Positions 1 to 9,003 of a DNA stretch of 64,000 nt are shown in pieces. Origin of the DNA: Burkholderia sp. WSM2230 (GTDB lineage Bacteria; Pseudomonadota; Gammaproteobacteria; Burkholderiales; Burkholderiaceae); contig NZ_AXAJ01000003.1 in NCBI RefSeq assembly GCF_000472445.1, positions 248,159 to 312,158 of the forward strand. Reading direction: 5' to 3'. The notes under the pieces were generated by a model. It made no database searches and was not told where the DNA came from. It saw only the letters and a list, made by a program, of their open reading frames with translations. Position 1 is the first letter of the stretch. Every line of letters begins with the position of its first letter. The translations under genes and the position numbers were made by a program.

Positions 1-1245
1 TTGAACGCCTTGCTCGGCAGCAATGTGAATCTCGATGTCGGCTCTTATCAAGGGCTCGCCACCGCGCAGGTCAAGCTGTCGGATCTGGCCGCCGCATTGG
101 GCGTCGCGTCGATGTCGCAATTACTGCAGACACAGGTGACGGTGGCGCAACTCGCGACCGCCATGGCGACCGCGCTCGGCCAGGGCAACGCAGCGAGCGC
201 GAGCGTGAGCAGCGGGCTGAACACGATTGCCAACGCATCGACGGGATCGACCAAGGTCAACCTCGGCGACACCACCGGCACCAGCGGCTTGCTGGCGATC
301 GGGCTCGCCAATCCGGAGGCGGCGGCCTCCGCCACCATCAACGCGCTCGACGCGCTGATGATCGCCGCCGAGATCGCGCACGGCAGTTCGGCGGTGAATC
401 TCGGCACCGCGCTCAATATGAGCCCGGTCGCAAACGTGACGGCGCAAGCGCGGATTCTCAAGCCGCCCGTGATCGCGATCGGCGAGGCCGGCACCTATCC
501 GGACGGCACGCCGCGTACGAGCGCGCATTCGGCTTCGGTGCAGGTTTATCTGAATGTACAACTCGTCAACGTAAATGTGGGACTTGGCTCGGGCTTTCCT
601 TCGCTCGTCAACGTGAGCCTTCTGAATCTGCCCATATATCTCGAAGTTGCGCCCGGTACCGCCGACTTGCAGACCACCCAGTGTTCGACGCAGAAGGCCA
701 CGAGCTACAGCTGGATCTCGGTGACGCCGGGCCTCCTGTCGCTGTGCGTGGGCGGCGACGCGTCCAGCAACCTGTCGAACTCGACGGCGCCCACGACCTG
801 CTCGAAGCCCGCGTCCTTGACCTCGGTGAGCGTGCCGCTGCTGAGCGCCAGCGTGATCGACGTCAGCGTCGGAACCAGCTCGCCGGCAAACGGCATGAAT
901 CTCAGCATGCAGCCCGCGCCCAGCGTGCTGCGCTTTAACAACGTTACCGGCGACAGCGACGACTATCAGAGCACGAGCACCAACGCCCTCGGTTCGGCCA
1001 CGAGCGGCCTCTTGAGCCAGCTCGCCAGCGGGCTCGCGGGCTCCATCCACGCCACCGCGCTGGGCGTCGACATCACCGTCCTCGCCGCGCCGCTTGCCGG
1101 CGCGCTCGCGGGCCTGCTCACGCCCGTGCTCAATTCGCTCGACCTGCTGCTCGTGCCGCTCCTGCAACTGCTCGGTGTGCAGCTCGGCGTCAGCACGGTT
1201 CACGACCTCGGACTTGCCTGCGGTCAGGCACAACTGGTTTATTGA
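1..1245 (+). CDS. TadG-like Flp/Tad pilus-associated protein, C-terminal part (partial)
   Basis: The frame is open from base 1 to a TGA at 1243-1245, so the gene almost certainly begins before the window; the TTG at base 1 is not taken as its start. The visible 414 residues are rich in Ala, Gly, Ser, Val and Leu, with repeated Leu/Val stretches near the C-terminus and few charges. This fits the periplasmic part of TadG-like proteins encoded at the end of Burkholderia Flp/Tad pilus loci. The next two genes, a sigma-54 activator and a DUF2968 protein, are usual neighbours there. The family assignment rests on composition and context, because no catalytic motif is expected. Alternative: another secreted beta-rich envelope protein. 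Confidence 0.6.
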   Translation: MNALLGSNVNLDVGSYQGLATAQVKLSDLAAALGVASMSQLLQTQVTVAQLATAMATALGQGNAASASVSSGLNTIANASTGSTKVNLGDTTGTSGLLAIGLANPEAAASATINALDALMIAAEIAHGSSAVNLGTALNMSPVANVTAQARILKPPVIAIGEAGTYPDGTPRTSAHSASVQVYLNVQLVNVNVGLGSGFPSLVNVSLLNLPIYLEVAPGTADLQTTQCSTQKATSYSWISVTPGLLSLCVGGDASSNLSNSTAPTTCSKPASLTSVSVPLLSASVIDVSVGTSSPANGMNLSMQPAPSVLRFNNVTGDSDDYQSTSTNALGSATSGLLSQLASGLAGSIHATALGVDITVLAAPLAGALAGLLTPVLNSLDLLLVPLLQLLGVQLGVSTVHDLGLACGQAQLVY

Positions 1246-1255
1246 TTCGGCGACC

Positions 1256-2647
1256 ATGAGAACCACCACCAAAATCGAGGAACTCGATATCTATGTCTGG
1301 GAGGGCAAGGCCGACATCGTCGACCGGGTCGCGCGCTGCATGGCAAGCTTTGACGTCGAGGTGATCCGTGCCGACGATATCGCCATCTCGCCGGAGCGGA
1401 CCGCGGAGCGGCCATCGCTTGCGATCATCAGCGTTTCGGTGATCGACAGCGGCGCGCTGATCGTGCGCGACTGGCAGGCCGCGCACGGCATTCCTGTCGT
1501 GTGGGTCGGCGCCGCGCCGCGCGACCACGATCCGTCCATGTACCCGGCCGAGTATTCGCACATTCTGCCGCTCGACTTCACCTGCGCCGAGTTGCGCGGC
1601 ATGGTGACGAAGCTCGTGCTGCAGATGCGCGCGCACAGCGCGAAGACGCACGAGTCCGACGCGATGATCGCGAACTCGGAGTGCATGCAGGCGCTGCTGC
1701 ACGAAGTCGACACCTTCGCCGACTGCGACACGAGCGTGCTGGTGCATGGCGAGACCGGCGTCGGCAAGGAGCGCATCGCGCAGTTGCTGCACGAAAAGCA
1801 TAGCCGCTACGGCCAGGGCCCGTTCGTCGCGGTCAATTGCGGCGCGATTCCGGATGGCCTCTTCGAGTCGCTTTTTTTCGGCCACTCGAAGGGCTCGTTC
1901 ACCGGCGCCGTCGTTGCGCACAAAGGCTACTTCGAGCAGGCCGACGGCGGCACGCTCTTTCTCGACGAAATCGGCGATCTGCCGCTTTATCAGCAGGTCA
2001 AGCTGTTGCGCGTGCTCGAAGACAGCGCCGTCACGCGAATCGGCTCCGCGACGCCCGTCAAGCTCGACTTCCGGCTGGTGGCCGCGACCAACAGGCATCT
2101 GCCGCAACTCGTGAAGGACGGCACGTTTCGCGCGGACCTGTACTACCGGCTGGCGGTGATCGAGCTGAAGATTCCGTCGCTGGAGGAGCGGGGCGCGGTC
2201 GACAAGATCGCGATCTTCAAGGCGTTCATCGCGCAGGTGGTGGGCGCGGAGCGGCTCGCCAGCCTGCCGGACCTGCCGTACTGGCTCGCGGACGCCGTCG
2301 CCGATACGTATTTTCCCGGCAACGTGCGCGAGTTGCGCAACCTCGCGGAACGGATTGGCGTGACGGTGCGCCAGATTGGCGCTTGGGACGCCGCGCGCCT
2401 GCAGCGTCTGCTCGCGCTTGCCCGCAGCGCGCAGCCGGTGCCGGCGGAAAGCGCAGCGGAGGTGCTCGTGGACCGCAGCAAATGGGACATGGCCGAGCGC
2501 AACCGCGTGATCGCCGCGCTCGACGCCAACAACTGGCGGCGTCAGGACACGGCGCTCTACCTGGGCATCAGCCGCAAGGTGCTGTGGGAGAAAATGCGTA
2601 AGTACCAAATTTTCGACGAAGAGCCCGAAACCCGCGAAAGTGAGTAA
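1256..2647 (+). CDS. Sigma-54 dependent transcriptional activator with Fis-type HTH
   Basis: Predicted 463-residue enhancer-binding protein that opens sigma-54 promoters by ATP hydrolysis. Residues 1-125 look like a receiver fold, but the acidic acceptor position after the third strand reads SVSV instead of containing Asp, so it is probably not controlled by phosphorylation. The AAA+ core has Walker A GETGVGKE (about 165-172), a sigma-54 contact loop GSFTGA (213-218; canonical GAFTGA) and Walker B FLDEIGD (235-241). A Fis-like helix-turn-helix lies near 420-455. I chose the ATG at 1256, 10 bases after the upstream stop; the longer open frame from 1094 overlaps the previous gene. It is likely the local regulator of the Tad pilus locus. 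Confidence 0.9.
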   Translation: MRTTTKIEELDIYVWEGKADIVDRVARCMASFDVEVIRADDIAISPERTAERPSLAIISVSVIDSGALIVRDWQAAHGIPVVWVGAAPRDHDPSMYPAEYSHILPLDFTCAELRGMVTKLVLQMRAHSAKTHESDAMIANSECMQALLHEVDTFADCDTSVLVHGETGVGKERIAQLLHEKHSRYGQGPFVAVNCGAIPDGLFESLFFGHSKGSFTGAVVAHKGYFEQADGGTLFLDEIGDLPLYQQVKLLRVLEDSAVTRIGSATPVKLDFRLVAATNRHLPQLVKDGTFRADLYYRLAVIELKIPSLEERGAVDKIAIFKAFIAQVVGAERLASLPDLPYWLADAVADTYFPGNVRELRNLAERIGVTVRQIGAWDAARLQRLLALARSAQPVPAESAAEVLVDRSKWDMAERNRVIAALDANNWRRQDTALYLGISRKVLWEKMRKYQIFDEEPETRESE

Positions 2648-2696
2648 TAATGAGACGATTGGGAACTAAAACAAAAACTGTCGAAGCAGGAATTAC

Positions 2697-3419
2697 ATGG
2701 ACCACAAGTCGAAACTACGACAGATCGCCATGGCTGCGATCATGGCGTTGGGGGTAGCACAAGGCGCATGCGCACAGGCCCAGCCTGATAACAGCGGAAC
2801 ATCTGGTGTCGTTTCCCAGCCGGGTGCGACAGTCGCGCTGCCGTCCGCGCCGCTGCCGGCGCAAACGCAAGTGCAGACCTCCGCGCTCACGCCTGAGGAG
2901 GCGAAGCAATCCGCTGCCGGGAACGTCGCGGAATTGCAGCAGATGATCAAGGGCTCCGACCTGAGCGAGCTGCGCACCACTTACAACGGCAGTTACGGCG
3001 CGAGCCTGCTGTTCCACGGCAAGGAAATGACGTACTACGTCGCGCTCTTCCAGCAGAAGAACTTCTGGCGTGTGATCAAGACACAGGACGCGGCGCGCGC
3101 GGAAATGATCTACCGCGATTTCGCGCGCCAGACCGTGCAACTCTCGGACGTGGAAATTCGCCGCACGCAACTCGAGGCGCAAAAGGCGTTCACCGAACGC
3201 ATGATCGCGCTGTCGCAAAGCCGTGCGAATCGTCTGCAGGCTGACCTGGACGTCGCGCGTCAGCAGCAGACCATCGTGGCGAATCAGCAGCAACAAACCC
3301 GTGCCGAAGCCGTGGCGCTCGCCCAGCAAAAATCTGCGGCGCAGGAGCAACTGCGTGCGGCCCAGCGCCAGGTGCGCGAACTGCAACGGCAACTGGAAAG
3401 CGGCTTGCCTGTGCATTGA
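2697..3419 (+). CDS. DUF2968 family secreted coiled-coil protein
   Basis: 240-residue protein with an N-terminal Sec-type signal (hydrophobic AAIMALGVAQGACAQA, about residues 12-27). A globular segment follows (about 70-130, with aromatic-rich FHGKEMTYYVALFQQKNFW), then a long Gln/Ala/Arg-rich coiled coil (about 140-235). This matches the Burkholderiaceae DUF2968 family, usually found downstream of Tad pilus genes. A role in the periplasm or envelope is inferred from the signal peptide; the biochemical function is unknown. An AGGAATTAC segment precedes the ATG by a few bases. The gene follows the sigma-54 activator by about 50 bases in the same direction. Confidence 0.85.
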   Translation: MDHKSKLRQIAMAAIMALGVAQGACAQAQPDNSGTSGVVSQPGATVALPSAPLPAQTQVQTSALTPEEAKQSAAGNVAELQQMIKGSDLSELRTTYNGSYGASLLFHGKEMTYYVALFQQKNFWRVIKTQDAARAEMIYRDFARQTVQLSDVEIRRTQLEAQKAFTERMIALSQSRANRLQADLDVARQQQTIVANQQQQTRAEAVALAQQKSAAQEQLRAAQRQVRELQRQLESGLPVH

Positions 3420-3577
3420 GCTGGCGGTGCGATTGCTTGACGTGAGCCGGGTGCAGCGCTGTTCCAGGCGAGCGGCGGCTCACCGATGGTCAGGCGCTGC
3501 TCGAGCCGCATGACTCTTTCCGCGCAGACTGCACGCACCATTCCTTCACGGCATGCGCGCCTGGTGCCTGCGGCGCG

Positions 3578-3787
3578 CTAGCGCCGCTTCTTTTCTCCCA
3601 CCGGCTGCGATTGCGGCTGCGATTGCGGTTCGGACGCGCGATGCCCGTCATGCTCATGGACGGCAATCGGATCGCTCGCAGGGAAGCTTTCTTCCAGCGC
3701 CTCGTCAAGACGGCTCTCTGTGGAGTCGAGCGCCCGGTCCGGCTGCTTTGCGGCGGACGGCGGTGCGCTGTGCTTCTTGCTTGTCAT
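3578..3787 (-). CDS. Small conserved hypothetical protein with LDEALEESFPASDP motif
   Basis: 69-residue hydrophilic protein. Its centre carries LDEALEESFPASDPIAV, a motif I recognise from short proteins widespread in Burkholderiaceae and other Proteobacteria, function unknown. The C-terminus is a Gln/Ser/Pro tail ending in basic residues. The ATG at 3787 is preferred over the longer frame from 3877 because AGGGAGG sits 5-11 bases upstream of it. No signal peptide or membrane segment. It is transcribed alone, convergent with the DUF2968 gene. Confidence 0.65.
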   Translation of the reverse strand: MTSKKHSAPPSAAKQPDRALDSTESRLDEALEESFPASDPIAVHEHDGHRASEPQSQPQSQPVGEKKRR

Positions 3788-4189
3788 GGCGGCCTCCCTA
3801 TAGACACAATCGACGGATTCAGCATAGCGCAAACACGTCGCGGGCGACATTGGCCGGATGGGATAGGACGCGCGCATGCATCAACCGCTAAGGGGCAAAC
3901 CGGCCCGCGACTTCTGACCGGCGCGCAAGCGTGAAACCGGCCAGGCGCGGATCGAAGCGCCAGCGCAAACCGGCGCGCGGCACCCGCCGCCCAACGATCG
4001 AATCAGCAAGAACTTGAAACGCTGCCTCGCCGGCTCGTTTTCAGTGTGTCGCGGCAATGCGGTGCCGAAAACAAACAATCACCGACCGGTCGCGTGGACC
4101 GGTCCGGCAGACCGCCGGCGACGCATCTGCAAAGTCCGGCGTCGGGAGGGGCGCGAACTCAATCGACGAACAACAAGGCAGCGAACACC
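3788..4189. other. Intergenic region, no convincing gene
   Basis: About 400 bases between two divergent small genes. Short open frames on both strands have no ribosome binding site or recognisable content. The only structure seen is a repeated 8-base palindrome GACCGGTC at 4084-4091 and 4097-4104, 5 bases apart, which could be an operator for the following gene. Confidence 0.4.
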
Positions 4190-4414
4190 ATGAACAGGAA
4201 GCCCGTGCGCGCGAAGCGTTTCAACGCTTCACACGTGGTGGAAGCAGAATTGGACCATCTGGATTGGGCAACGAGGCAGCCGGCGCAACGGATGCTCGAC
4301 GCCGGCTACTGGCGGCGCCGGCTGTTGGCGGTCAAGTGCAAGTTCGAGCTGTCGGAACAGCAGGTGGCGAGGGTGGAGAAAATTCTGCAGCGGCTCGGTC
4401 CTCTACAGGAGTGA
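4190..4414 (+). CDS. Small hypothetical protein, basic, regulator-like size
   Basis: 74-residue protein starting MNRKPVRAKR. The body has alternating helices with many Arg, Lys and Glu; the second half (FELSEQQVARVEKILQRLG) looks like an amphipathic helix. No cysteine cluster, signal peptide or membrane segment. The ATG at 4190 is chosen because the upstream frame is low-complexity and has no initiation signal; GGGAGG at about 4145 is too far away to decide. Function unknown. Codon bias resembles the flanking genes, so I think it is real. Confidence 0.5.
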   Translation: MNRKPVRAKRFNASHVVEAELDHLDWATRQPAQRMLDAGYWRRRLLAVKCKFELSEQQVARVEKILQRLGPLQE

Positions 4415-4452
4415 CCGGTGCCGCGGCGACTGCCTATTGCTTGAATTACTGC

Positions 4453-4935
4453 TTACTCGTGGCCGCCGTTGCCGTTGCCACCATGATTGCCATGGTTGCC
4501 GCCGTCGCCGCCCGTACCGAACAGACGCCGCCGCCGCGTCACGACCACCGGCGCATCTGACGCGCCGCTGCGCTCCGGCGCGGACCGCTCGGACGGCGCA
4601 CCGTACGATTCGCGCGGCTCACGTGGTTCACGCGGTTCGCGATGCTCGCGGGGTTCGCGCGAGCCGTGCGGCCCGCGGGTAGTGTGTTCGCCATGCGACG
4701 GACGGCCGGCGCGGGGAGCCGGACGGGTCCCGGTGTCGAGCTGGATCGTCGAGATGGCGCGCTTGTAGATGCCCTGCAGGCCGACGGGCGTGCGCAGCAT
4801 CACCAGATATTGGTCGAACGACTCGATGCAACCCGTCAGGCGAATGCCGTTGACGAGGTAGATCTCAACGCGCTTTCGTTCTTTGCGCGCAGCGTTCATG
4901 AAGTCGTTTTGCGGATGCGATTCTGCGGAAGCCAT
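4453..4935 (-). CDS. hfq2: Hfq2-like RNA chaperone with long C-terminal tail
   Basis: 160-residue Sm-like protein. The Hfq core covers about residues 10-75: Sm1 with [19 protein letters not shown] and Sm2 with YKRAIST. Hfq forms hexamers that anneal small RNAs to mRNAs. The KHA signature of classical Hfq reads KRA here, so the conserved His is Arg. The C-terminal half is an Arg/Glu/Pro repeat (several REPRE units) followed by a Gly/Asn/His tail; a long extension is typical of the second Hfq of Burkholderia. The ATG at 4935 is chosen; a TTG two codons upstream is possible. A separate canonical Hfq is expected elsewhere in the genome. Confidence 0.88.
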   Translation of the reverse strand: MASAESHPQNDFMNAARKERKRVEIYLVNGIRLTGCIESFDQYLVMLRTPVGLQGIYKRAISTIQLDTGTRPAPRAGRPSHGEHTTRGPHGSREPREHREPREPREPRESYGAPSERSAPERSGASDAPVVVTRRRRLFGTGGDGGNHGNHGGNGNGGHE

Positions 4936-5253
4936 GGACAATTCAGGTTAGAAAGACGGTTGTTCGCCGCGATTCTACCCTGTGTGGGGGCAGAACGCGT
5001 CGGCGGGCGAACTGGGTCCACTATAACGGCTTGCGCTGACATAAGCACCTGGTAACTATTGGCTGTAACGTTGAGTTACCAAATCAGTCGATCAATGGCC
5101 GGCTTCTTCCGCCAGGCCGGGTGCTTGCCGACGAGAATGGCGGAAAAAGCTGACAGTGCGCGCAACGTCGGAATAAATCACCGGGCCGTTGCGTTAAGAC
5201 AGGGACGGCACGGCACAGCTGAACCCGCAGCTCCGGCCCACATGGAGACTCAT
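4936..5253. other. Divergent promoter region between hfq2 and the sigma-factor operon
   Basis: About 320 bases without a convincing gene. It holds a perfect 8-base inverted repeat, TGGTAACT at 5050-5057 and AGTTACCA at 5074-5081 with a 16-base spacer, suitable for a dimeric regulator. An ECF-type promoter-like sequence lies at 5170-5195 (listed separately). Confidence 0.45.
5170..5195 (+). promoter_or_regulatory. Possible ECF sigma-factor promoter
   Basis: GGAATA (5170-5175) is followed after 16 bases by CGTT (5192-5195). This is the general shape of ECF promoters (GGAA-type -35, CGTT/CGTC -10). It lies about 60 bases before the small secreted peptide that starts the sigma/anti-sigma operon, so autoregulation is plausible. 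Inference from pattern and position only. Confidence 0.4.
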
Positions 5254-5406
5254 ATGAAATCGACCCGCATCCTCGGCATGATCCTCATGCTGTTCACACT
5301 CGCATTGGGCTCGCTCGCCACGAGCGCCTGCTCGTCCGCGACCGACGGCGGCGCCTCCAGCACCAGCGGCTCGAGCGGCGGCAGCGGCAGTAGCGGCGGC
5401 TACTGA
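5254..5406 (+). CDS. Small secreted or lipoprotein-like peptide
   Basis: 50-residue product with a basic start, a hydrophobic helix (ILGMILMLFTLALGSLA, about residues 5-21) and a Cys at about 26 in the context TSAC, a poor but possible lipobox. The mature part is almost only Ser, Gly, Ala and Thr. A GGAG lies 5-8 bases upstream of the ATG at 5254; an in-frame ATG at 5242 is less well placed. It is followed after 15 bases by the ECF sigma gene and probably belongs to the same operon. Small Gly/Ser peptides are common next to ECF factors; function unknown. Confidence 0.6.
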   Translation: MKSTRILGMILMLFTLALGSLATSACSSATDGGASSTSGSSGGSGSSGGY

Positions 5407-5421
5407 GCATTTGCCCGCCGG

Positions 5422-5973
5422 GTGAGTTTCGAAGCCGAAGTCATCTCGTGGCTCCCGCAGCTGCGCCGCTACGCGCGCGCGCTGACGGGTGACCGCGCCT
5501 GGGCCGACGACCTCGTGCAGGATACGGCGGAGCGCGCGCTCGCGCGCTGGGCGGCGTTCAGGCCGAACAGCAACCTGCGCGCATGGTTGCTCACCATCTT
5601 GCGGCATCTTTATATCGATCAGCTGCGCGGCCGCCGCGAAATCGCCGTCGATGAAGAAAGCGCGCCCTGGCGCAATCTCGAAGCGCCGCAACGCGAGGTG
5701 GACGGCCTCGTGCTGCGCGATCTGCAGCGCGCGCTGTATTGCCTGCCGCTCGAACAGCGCGAGGTGCTGCTGCTCGTCTGCGTGGAGGAACTGACTTATC
5801 AGGAGACGTCGAAGGCGCTCGGCGTGCCGGTGGGCACGGTGATGTCGCGCCTGTCGCGCGGCCGCGAGCATCTGCGTGGGCTGCTGGAAGGGCCTGCAAA
5901 AGAGCCCGCAACCGGGACCACCCAGGGGCCGGCGCGCAAGCCGCCGTTGAAAGTAGTGAGAAATCCGCGATGA
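5422..5973 (+). CDS. ECF-family RNA polymerase sigma factor
   Basis: 183-residue sigma-70 family factor of the extracytoplasmic-function type. Region 2 is visible at about residues 10-80 (YARALTGDRAWADDLVQDT and the LRAWLLTILRHLYID segment). Region 4 lies at about 105-160 (LPLEQREVLLLVCVEELTYQ and the recognition helix GTVMSRLSRGREHLR). The start codon is GTG at 5422. The C-terminal 25 residues form a Pro/Thr/Lys tail. The stop overlaps the ATG of the anti-sigma gene (ATGA at 5970-5973), so the two are translationally coupled. Confidence 0.93.
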   Translation: MSFEAEVISWLPQLRRYARALTGDRAWADDLVQDTAERALARWAAFRPNSNLRAWLLTILRHLYIDQLRGRREIAVDEESAPWRNLEAPQREVDGLVLRDLQRALYCLPLEQREVLLLVCVEELTYQETSKALGVPVGTVMSRLSRGREHLRGLLEGPAKEPATGTTQGPARKPPLKVVRNPR

Positions 5974-6839
5974 ATAACGACCACGATTCCAGCATGCCCG
6001 ACGGGGTGGACCTGCGAGCGCTGTCGGCGTTCGTCGACGGCGAGGTCACCGATGGCGAGCGCGAGCGCATCGCCGCGCTGCTGGCGGAACATCCGCAAGC
6101 CGCCGCGCGCGTGGCCTCGTGGCGCGCGCAGAAGGCCGCGCTGCGCGCGTTGTGCGGCGCGCCGCTGCAACGCGGCACAGCGCACAATTCCCAGAGTCAC
6201 ACGGACTTGCCCAGCCACGAAGCACCCGATGCCGCCGACGATCCCACCGTCATCGTGCTGCGTCCGCGTACGCCATGGTGGCGGCGCGTGGGCCTCGCCG
6301 CCTGCTGGCTTGCCGTGGGCGCCGGGCTGGCGCTCGCGCTCGGCCCGCTCGCTCCGCGTTTGACCGGCGGCGCGTGGAACGGGCTCGGCGCGCGGGCGCC
6401 CAGTTTCGCCGAACGCGCGGACATCGCGTATGCGGTCTACACGCCCGAGCGGCGTCATCCGGTGGAAGTGGCGGCGAGCGAGGAAGAGCATCTGATCAAC
6501 TGGCTATCGAAGCGCCTGAACCGGCCGCTTTCGGTGCCGTCGTTGCAGGAATACGGTTATTCGCTGGTGGGCGGGCGCCTCCTGCCCGGCGAGACGGGGC
6601 CCGCCGCGCAGTTCATGTATGAGAACCGCAGCGGCGCGCGCCTGACGCTGTATGTGACCGGCATCGCGCGCGACGAAAACGCGTTCCGCCTCTTGCGCGA
6701 CGGCAACCGGCGCACCTTCTACTGGATCAGCGACGGCATGGGCTACGCGTTGTCGGGACCGATCGCGGAAGGCAAGCTGCGCGCAATTGCCGTCGACGTA
6801 TGCAGCGCGCTCGGCGGCAAGCCGGAAGCGTGGCAGTAG
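5970..6839 (+). CDS. Anti-sigma factor, single-span membrane protein
   Basis: 289-residue protein directly coupled to the ECF sigma gene. The N-terminal domain (about 1-60) has the helical anti-sigma pattern LSAFVDGEVTDGERERIAAL, but no HxxxCxxC zinc motif. One membrane helix lies at about 110-135 (VGLAACWLAVGAGLALALG), followed by an exported domain of about 150 residues. It should hold the sigma factor at the inner membrane until a periplasmic signal arrives; the signal is unknown. The ATG at 5970 overlaps the sigma stop codon. Confidence 0.88.
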   Translation: MNNDHDSSMPDGVDLRALSAFVDGEVTDGERERIAALLAEHPQAAARVASWRAQKAALRALCGAPLQRGTAHNSQSHTDLPSHEAPDAADDPTVIVLRPRTPWWRRVGLAACWLAVGAGLALALGPLAPRLTGGAWNGLGARAPSFAERADIAYAVYTPERRHPVEVAASEEEHLINWLSKRLNRPLSVPSLQEYGYSLVGGRLLPGETGPAAQFMYENRSGARLTLYVTGIARDENAFRLLRDGNRRTFYWISDGMGYALSGPIAEGKLRAIAVDVCSALGGKPEAWQ

Positions 6840-6885
6840 CGCGGCGCACAATCGTGCCGCGCACGCCGCCGCAAAGGAGGAGCCC

Positions 6886-8463
6886 TTGAGCCGCAACCTG
6901 CCGCCGAAGCTTTCCGCCGCGCAGTTCGACGCGGCGCTTGCCGCATGGCGCGCGATTGTCGGCGCGCAGCATGTCGTCAGTTCGGCGGCAGGACTCTCCG
7001 CCTATCTCGATCCGTTCGCGCCCGGCGAGCATGAGGCGTTTGCGGCGAGCGCGGCGCTGCTGCCCGCATCCGTCGATGAAATTCGCGCCGTGCTGCGCGT
7101 GGCCAATCAATACCGGATTCCGCTGTGGACCGTTTCGACCGGGCGCAACTTCGCGTACGGCGGCGCGGCGCCGCGTCTGACCGGCTCGGTGGTGCTCGAT
7201 CTGCAACGGATGAACCGCATCATCGAGGTCAACGAGACGCTCGCGTATGCGCTCGTCGAGCCGGGCGTGAGTTACTTCGATCTGCACGCGTACCTGCGCG
7301 AGCAGGGCCACCGGCTGTGGGTCGATCCGCCGGCGGCGGGCTGGGGCAGCGTGGTCGGCAATACGCTCGAACGCGGCTTCGGCTATACGCCCTACGGCGA
7401 TCATGCGGCCACGCAATGCGGGATGGAAGTGATACTCGCGAATGGCGACGTGCTGCGCACCGGCATGGGCGGGATCGACACGAGCACCGCATGGCAGCTT
7501 TATAAGCCGGGTTACGGGCCGTCGTTCGACGCGATGTTCATGCAGTCCAACTACGGCATCGTCACGAAGCTTGGCGTGTGGCTGATGCCGGCACCGCCCG
7601 CGTATCTGCTCGGTGAAATCCAGTTCCGCCATGAGACGGATCTCGAAGCCATCGTCGACATATTGCGGCCGCTGCGGCTCGACGAAACGATCCGCAATCA
7701 CGCGGTGATTGAAGGCGGCTTGCGCCGCGCAGCCGGGTTGTCGGCGCGCGCGCAATGGTACGACGGCCCTGGCGCGATGCCCGAGGGTGCGGTGAGCACG
7801 ATGCTCGACAAGCTGAACGTCGGCCGCTGGAACCTGCATTTCGCGCTGTACGGCACGCCGGAGCTGATCGATGCGCGCTATGCAATCGTGCAGCGCGCGT
7901 TCGCACGCGTGCGCGATGCGCGCATCTACGCAAAACGTTATTCAGGCGATGCCGAGCCGACCGCGGGCGGCGACCGCAATCTTGCCGGCATCCCGGCTAT
8001 GAACGCGTTTCGCATGCTCGACTGGCGCGGCGGCGCCGGCGCGCACGTCGATTTCTCGCCGGTATGTCCCGCGACGGGTCGCGATGCGCTGCGCCAATAC
8101 TTCATGGTGAAGGCGCGCGCCGCCGAATACGGCTTCGACTACTACGGCGGCTTCACGGCGGGGGTGCGCCATCTGCATCACATTTTTGCGGCCATCTTCG
8201 ATCGTGACGACGCGAGCCAGGTCGAGGCGGCCGGCGCCCTGCTGCGTTCGCTGATGAGCGACGCGCGCGCGGCCGGCTACGGCGAATATCGCGCGCATCT
8301 CGCGTATATGGATTTTGCCGCCGCGCAGTACAGTTTCAACGACGGCGCCTTGCTGCGGCTTTCGGAAACGATCAAGGACGCGCTCGACCCGAACGGTATT
8401 CTTGCGCCGGGCAAACAAGGCATCTGGCCGGCGGCGTGGCGCGACCGGCGCGGCTATACGTGA
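6886..8463 (+). CDS. FAD-linked oxidase of the vanillyl-alcohol oxidase / 4-cresol dehydrogenase family
   Basis: 525-residue flavoenzyme. Residues about 50-230 form the PCMH-type FAD domain, with VSTGRNFAYGGAAPR and the glycine-rich segment around WVDPPAAGWGSVVGNT. The C-terminus has the family ending LDPNGILAPGKQGIW. Relatives oxidise para-alkylphenols (4-cresol, eugenol, vanillyl alcohol) via a quinone methide. The start is TTG at 6886, supported by AAAGGAGG at 6873-6880; the frame from 6787 overlaps the anti-sigma gene. No cytochrome c partner (as in 4-cresol dehydrogenase PchC) is visible. The substrate is unresolved. Position suggests control by the upstream ECF system. Confidence 0.82.
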   Translation: MSRNLPPKLSAAQFDAALAAWRAIVGAQHVVSSAAGLSAYLDPFAPGEHEAFAASAALLPASVDEIRAVLRVANQYRIPLWTVSTGRNFAYGGAAPRLTGSVVLDLQRMNRIIEVNETLAYALVEPGVSYFDLHAYLREQGHRLWVDPPAAGWGSVVGNTLERGFGYTPYGDHAATQCGMEVILANGDVLRTGMGGIDTSTAWQLYKPGYGPSFDAMFMQSNYGIVTKLGVWLMPAPPAYLLGEIQFRHETDLEAIVDILRPLRLDETIRNHAVIEGGLRRAAGLSARAQWYDGPGAMPEGAVSTMLDKLNVGRWNLHFALYGTPELIDARYAIVQRAFARVRDARIYAKRYSGDAEPTAGGDRNLAGIPAMNAFRMLDWRGGAGAHVDFSPVCPATGRDALRQYFMVKARAAEYGFDYYGGFTAGVRHLHHIFAAIFDRDDASQVEAAGALLRSLMSDARAAGYGEYRAHLAYMDFAAAQYSFNDGALLRLSETIKDALDPNGILAPGKQGIWPAAWRDRRGYT

Positions 8464-8604
8464 GGGCAAGCGGCGCGGCTATGCGTGAGCGAGGTCGACA
8501 CGCATGCGGCATGAACCTGGCCGCGTGAACCTGACCGCTTCAACCCGACCACACGAAATCAAACCGCACGACCCAAACCGCACGAACTCGCCCGGAGAAC
8601 GAAC

Positions 8605-9003
8605 ATGGACCGGCGCACTTTCATGATGACGAGTGCATGGCTTTCCACCACCGCAGGCTGCGTGTGGCCCTGGCTCGCGCATGCCGCGGCGCGCGGCGAC
8701 ACCTTCGCGATTGCCGACTCGACGTTAGCAGCAAGCGCCGCGTTTTCCCGCTATGCCGCTGCGATGAACCTGCCCACCTTCGAAACCGGCGACGACGTCG
8801 GTCTTCTCTGGCACACCACGCTGCTTCCGCTGCTACATGCCTCGGCAGATGCAGGTCCGGCTCCGTGGCTGATAGGCGTCACGCGCGCGTCCGATTACTT
8901 CGTGCTGAAAGAACTCGCCACTCGCGCGACTCATCGGCTCGAGCATAGCCATGAACAGGCCGCGCAGTCCGCTCACGTGAGTTTCGTGCTCGCGCCGCGC
9001 TAG
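8605..9003 (+). CDS. Small Tat-signal exported protein, hypothetical
   Basis: 132-residue protein beginning MDRRTFMMTSAWLSTTAGC, a twin-arginine-type leader ending near ALA-like AHAAA (about 25-30). The mature part has no motif I recognise. It ends flush against the oppositely oriented DUF1571 gene: its stop is TAG at 9001-9003 and the other stop starts at 9004. It follows the FAD oxidase after 141 bases, so an accessory role is possible but unproven. GGAG at 8595-8598 is a plausible ribosome binding site for the ATG at 8605. Confidence 0.6.
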   Translation: MDRRTFMMTSAWLSTTAGCVWPWLAHAAARGDTFAIADSTLAASAAFSRYAAAMNLPTFETGDDVGLLWHTTLLPLLHASADAGPAPWLIGVTRASDYFVLKELATRATHRLEHSHEQAAQSAHVSFVLAPR

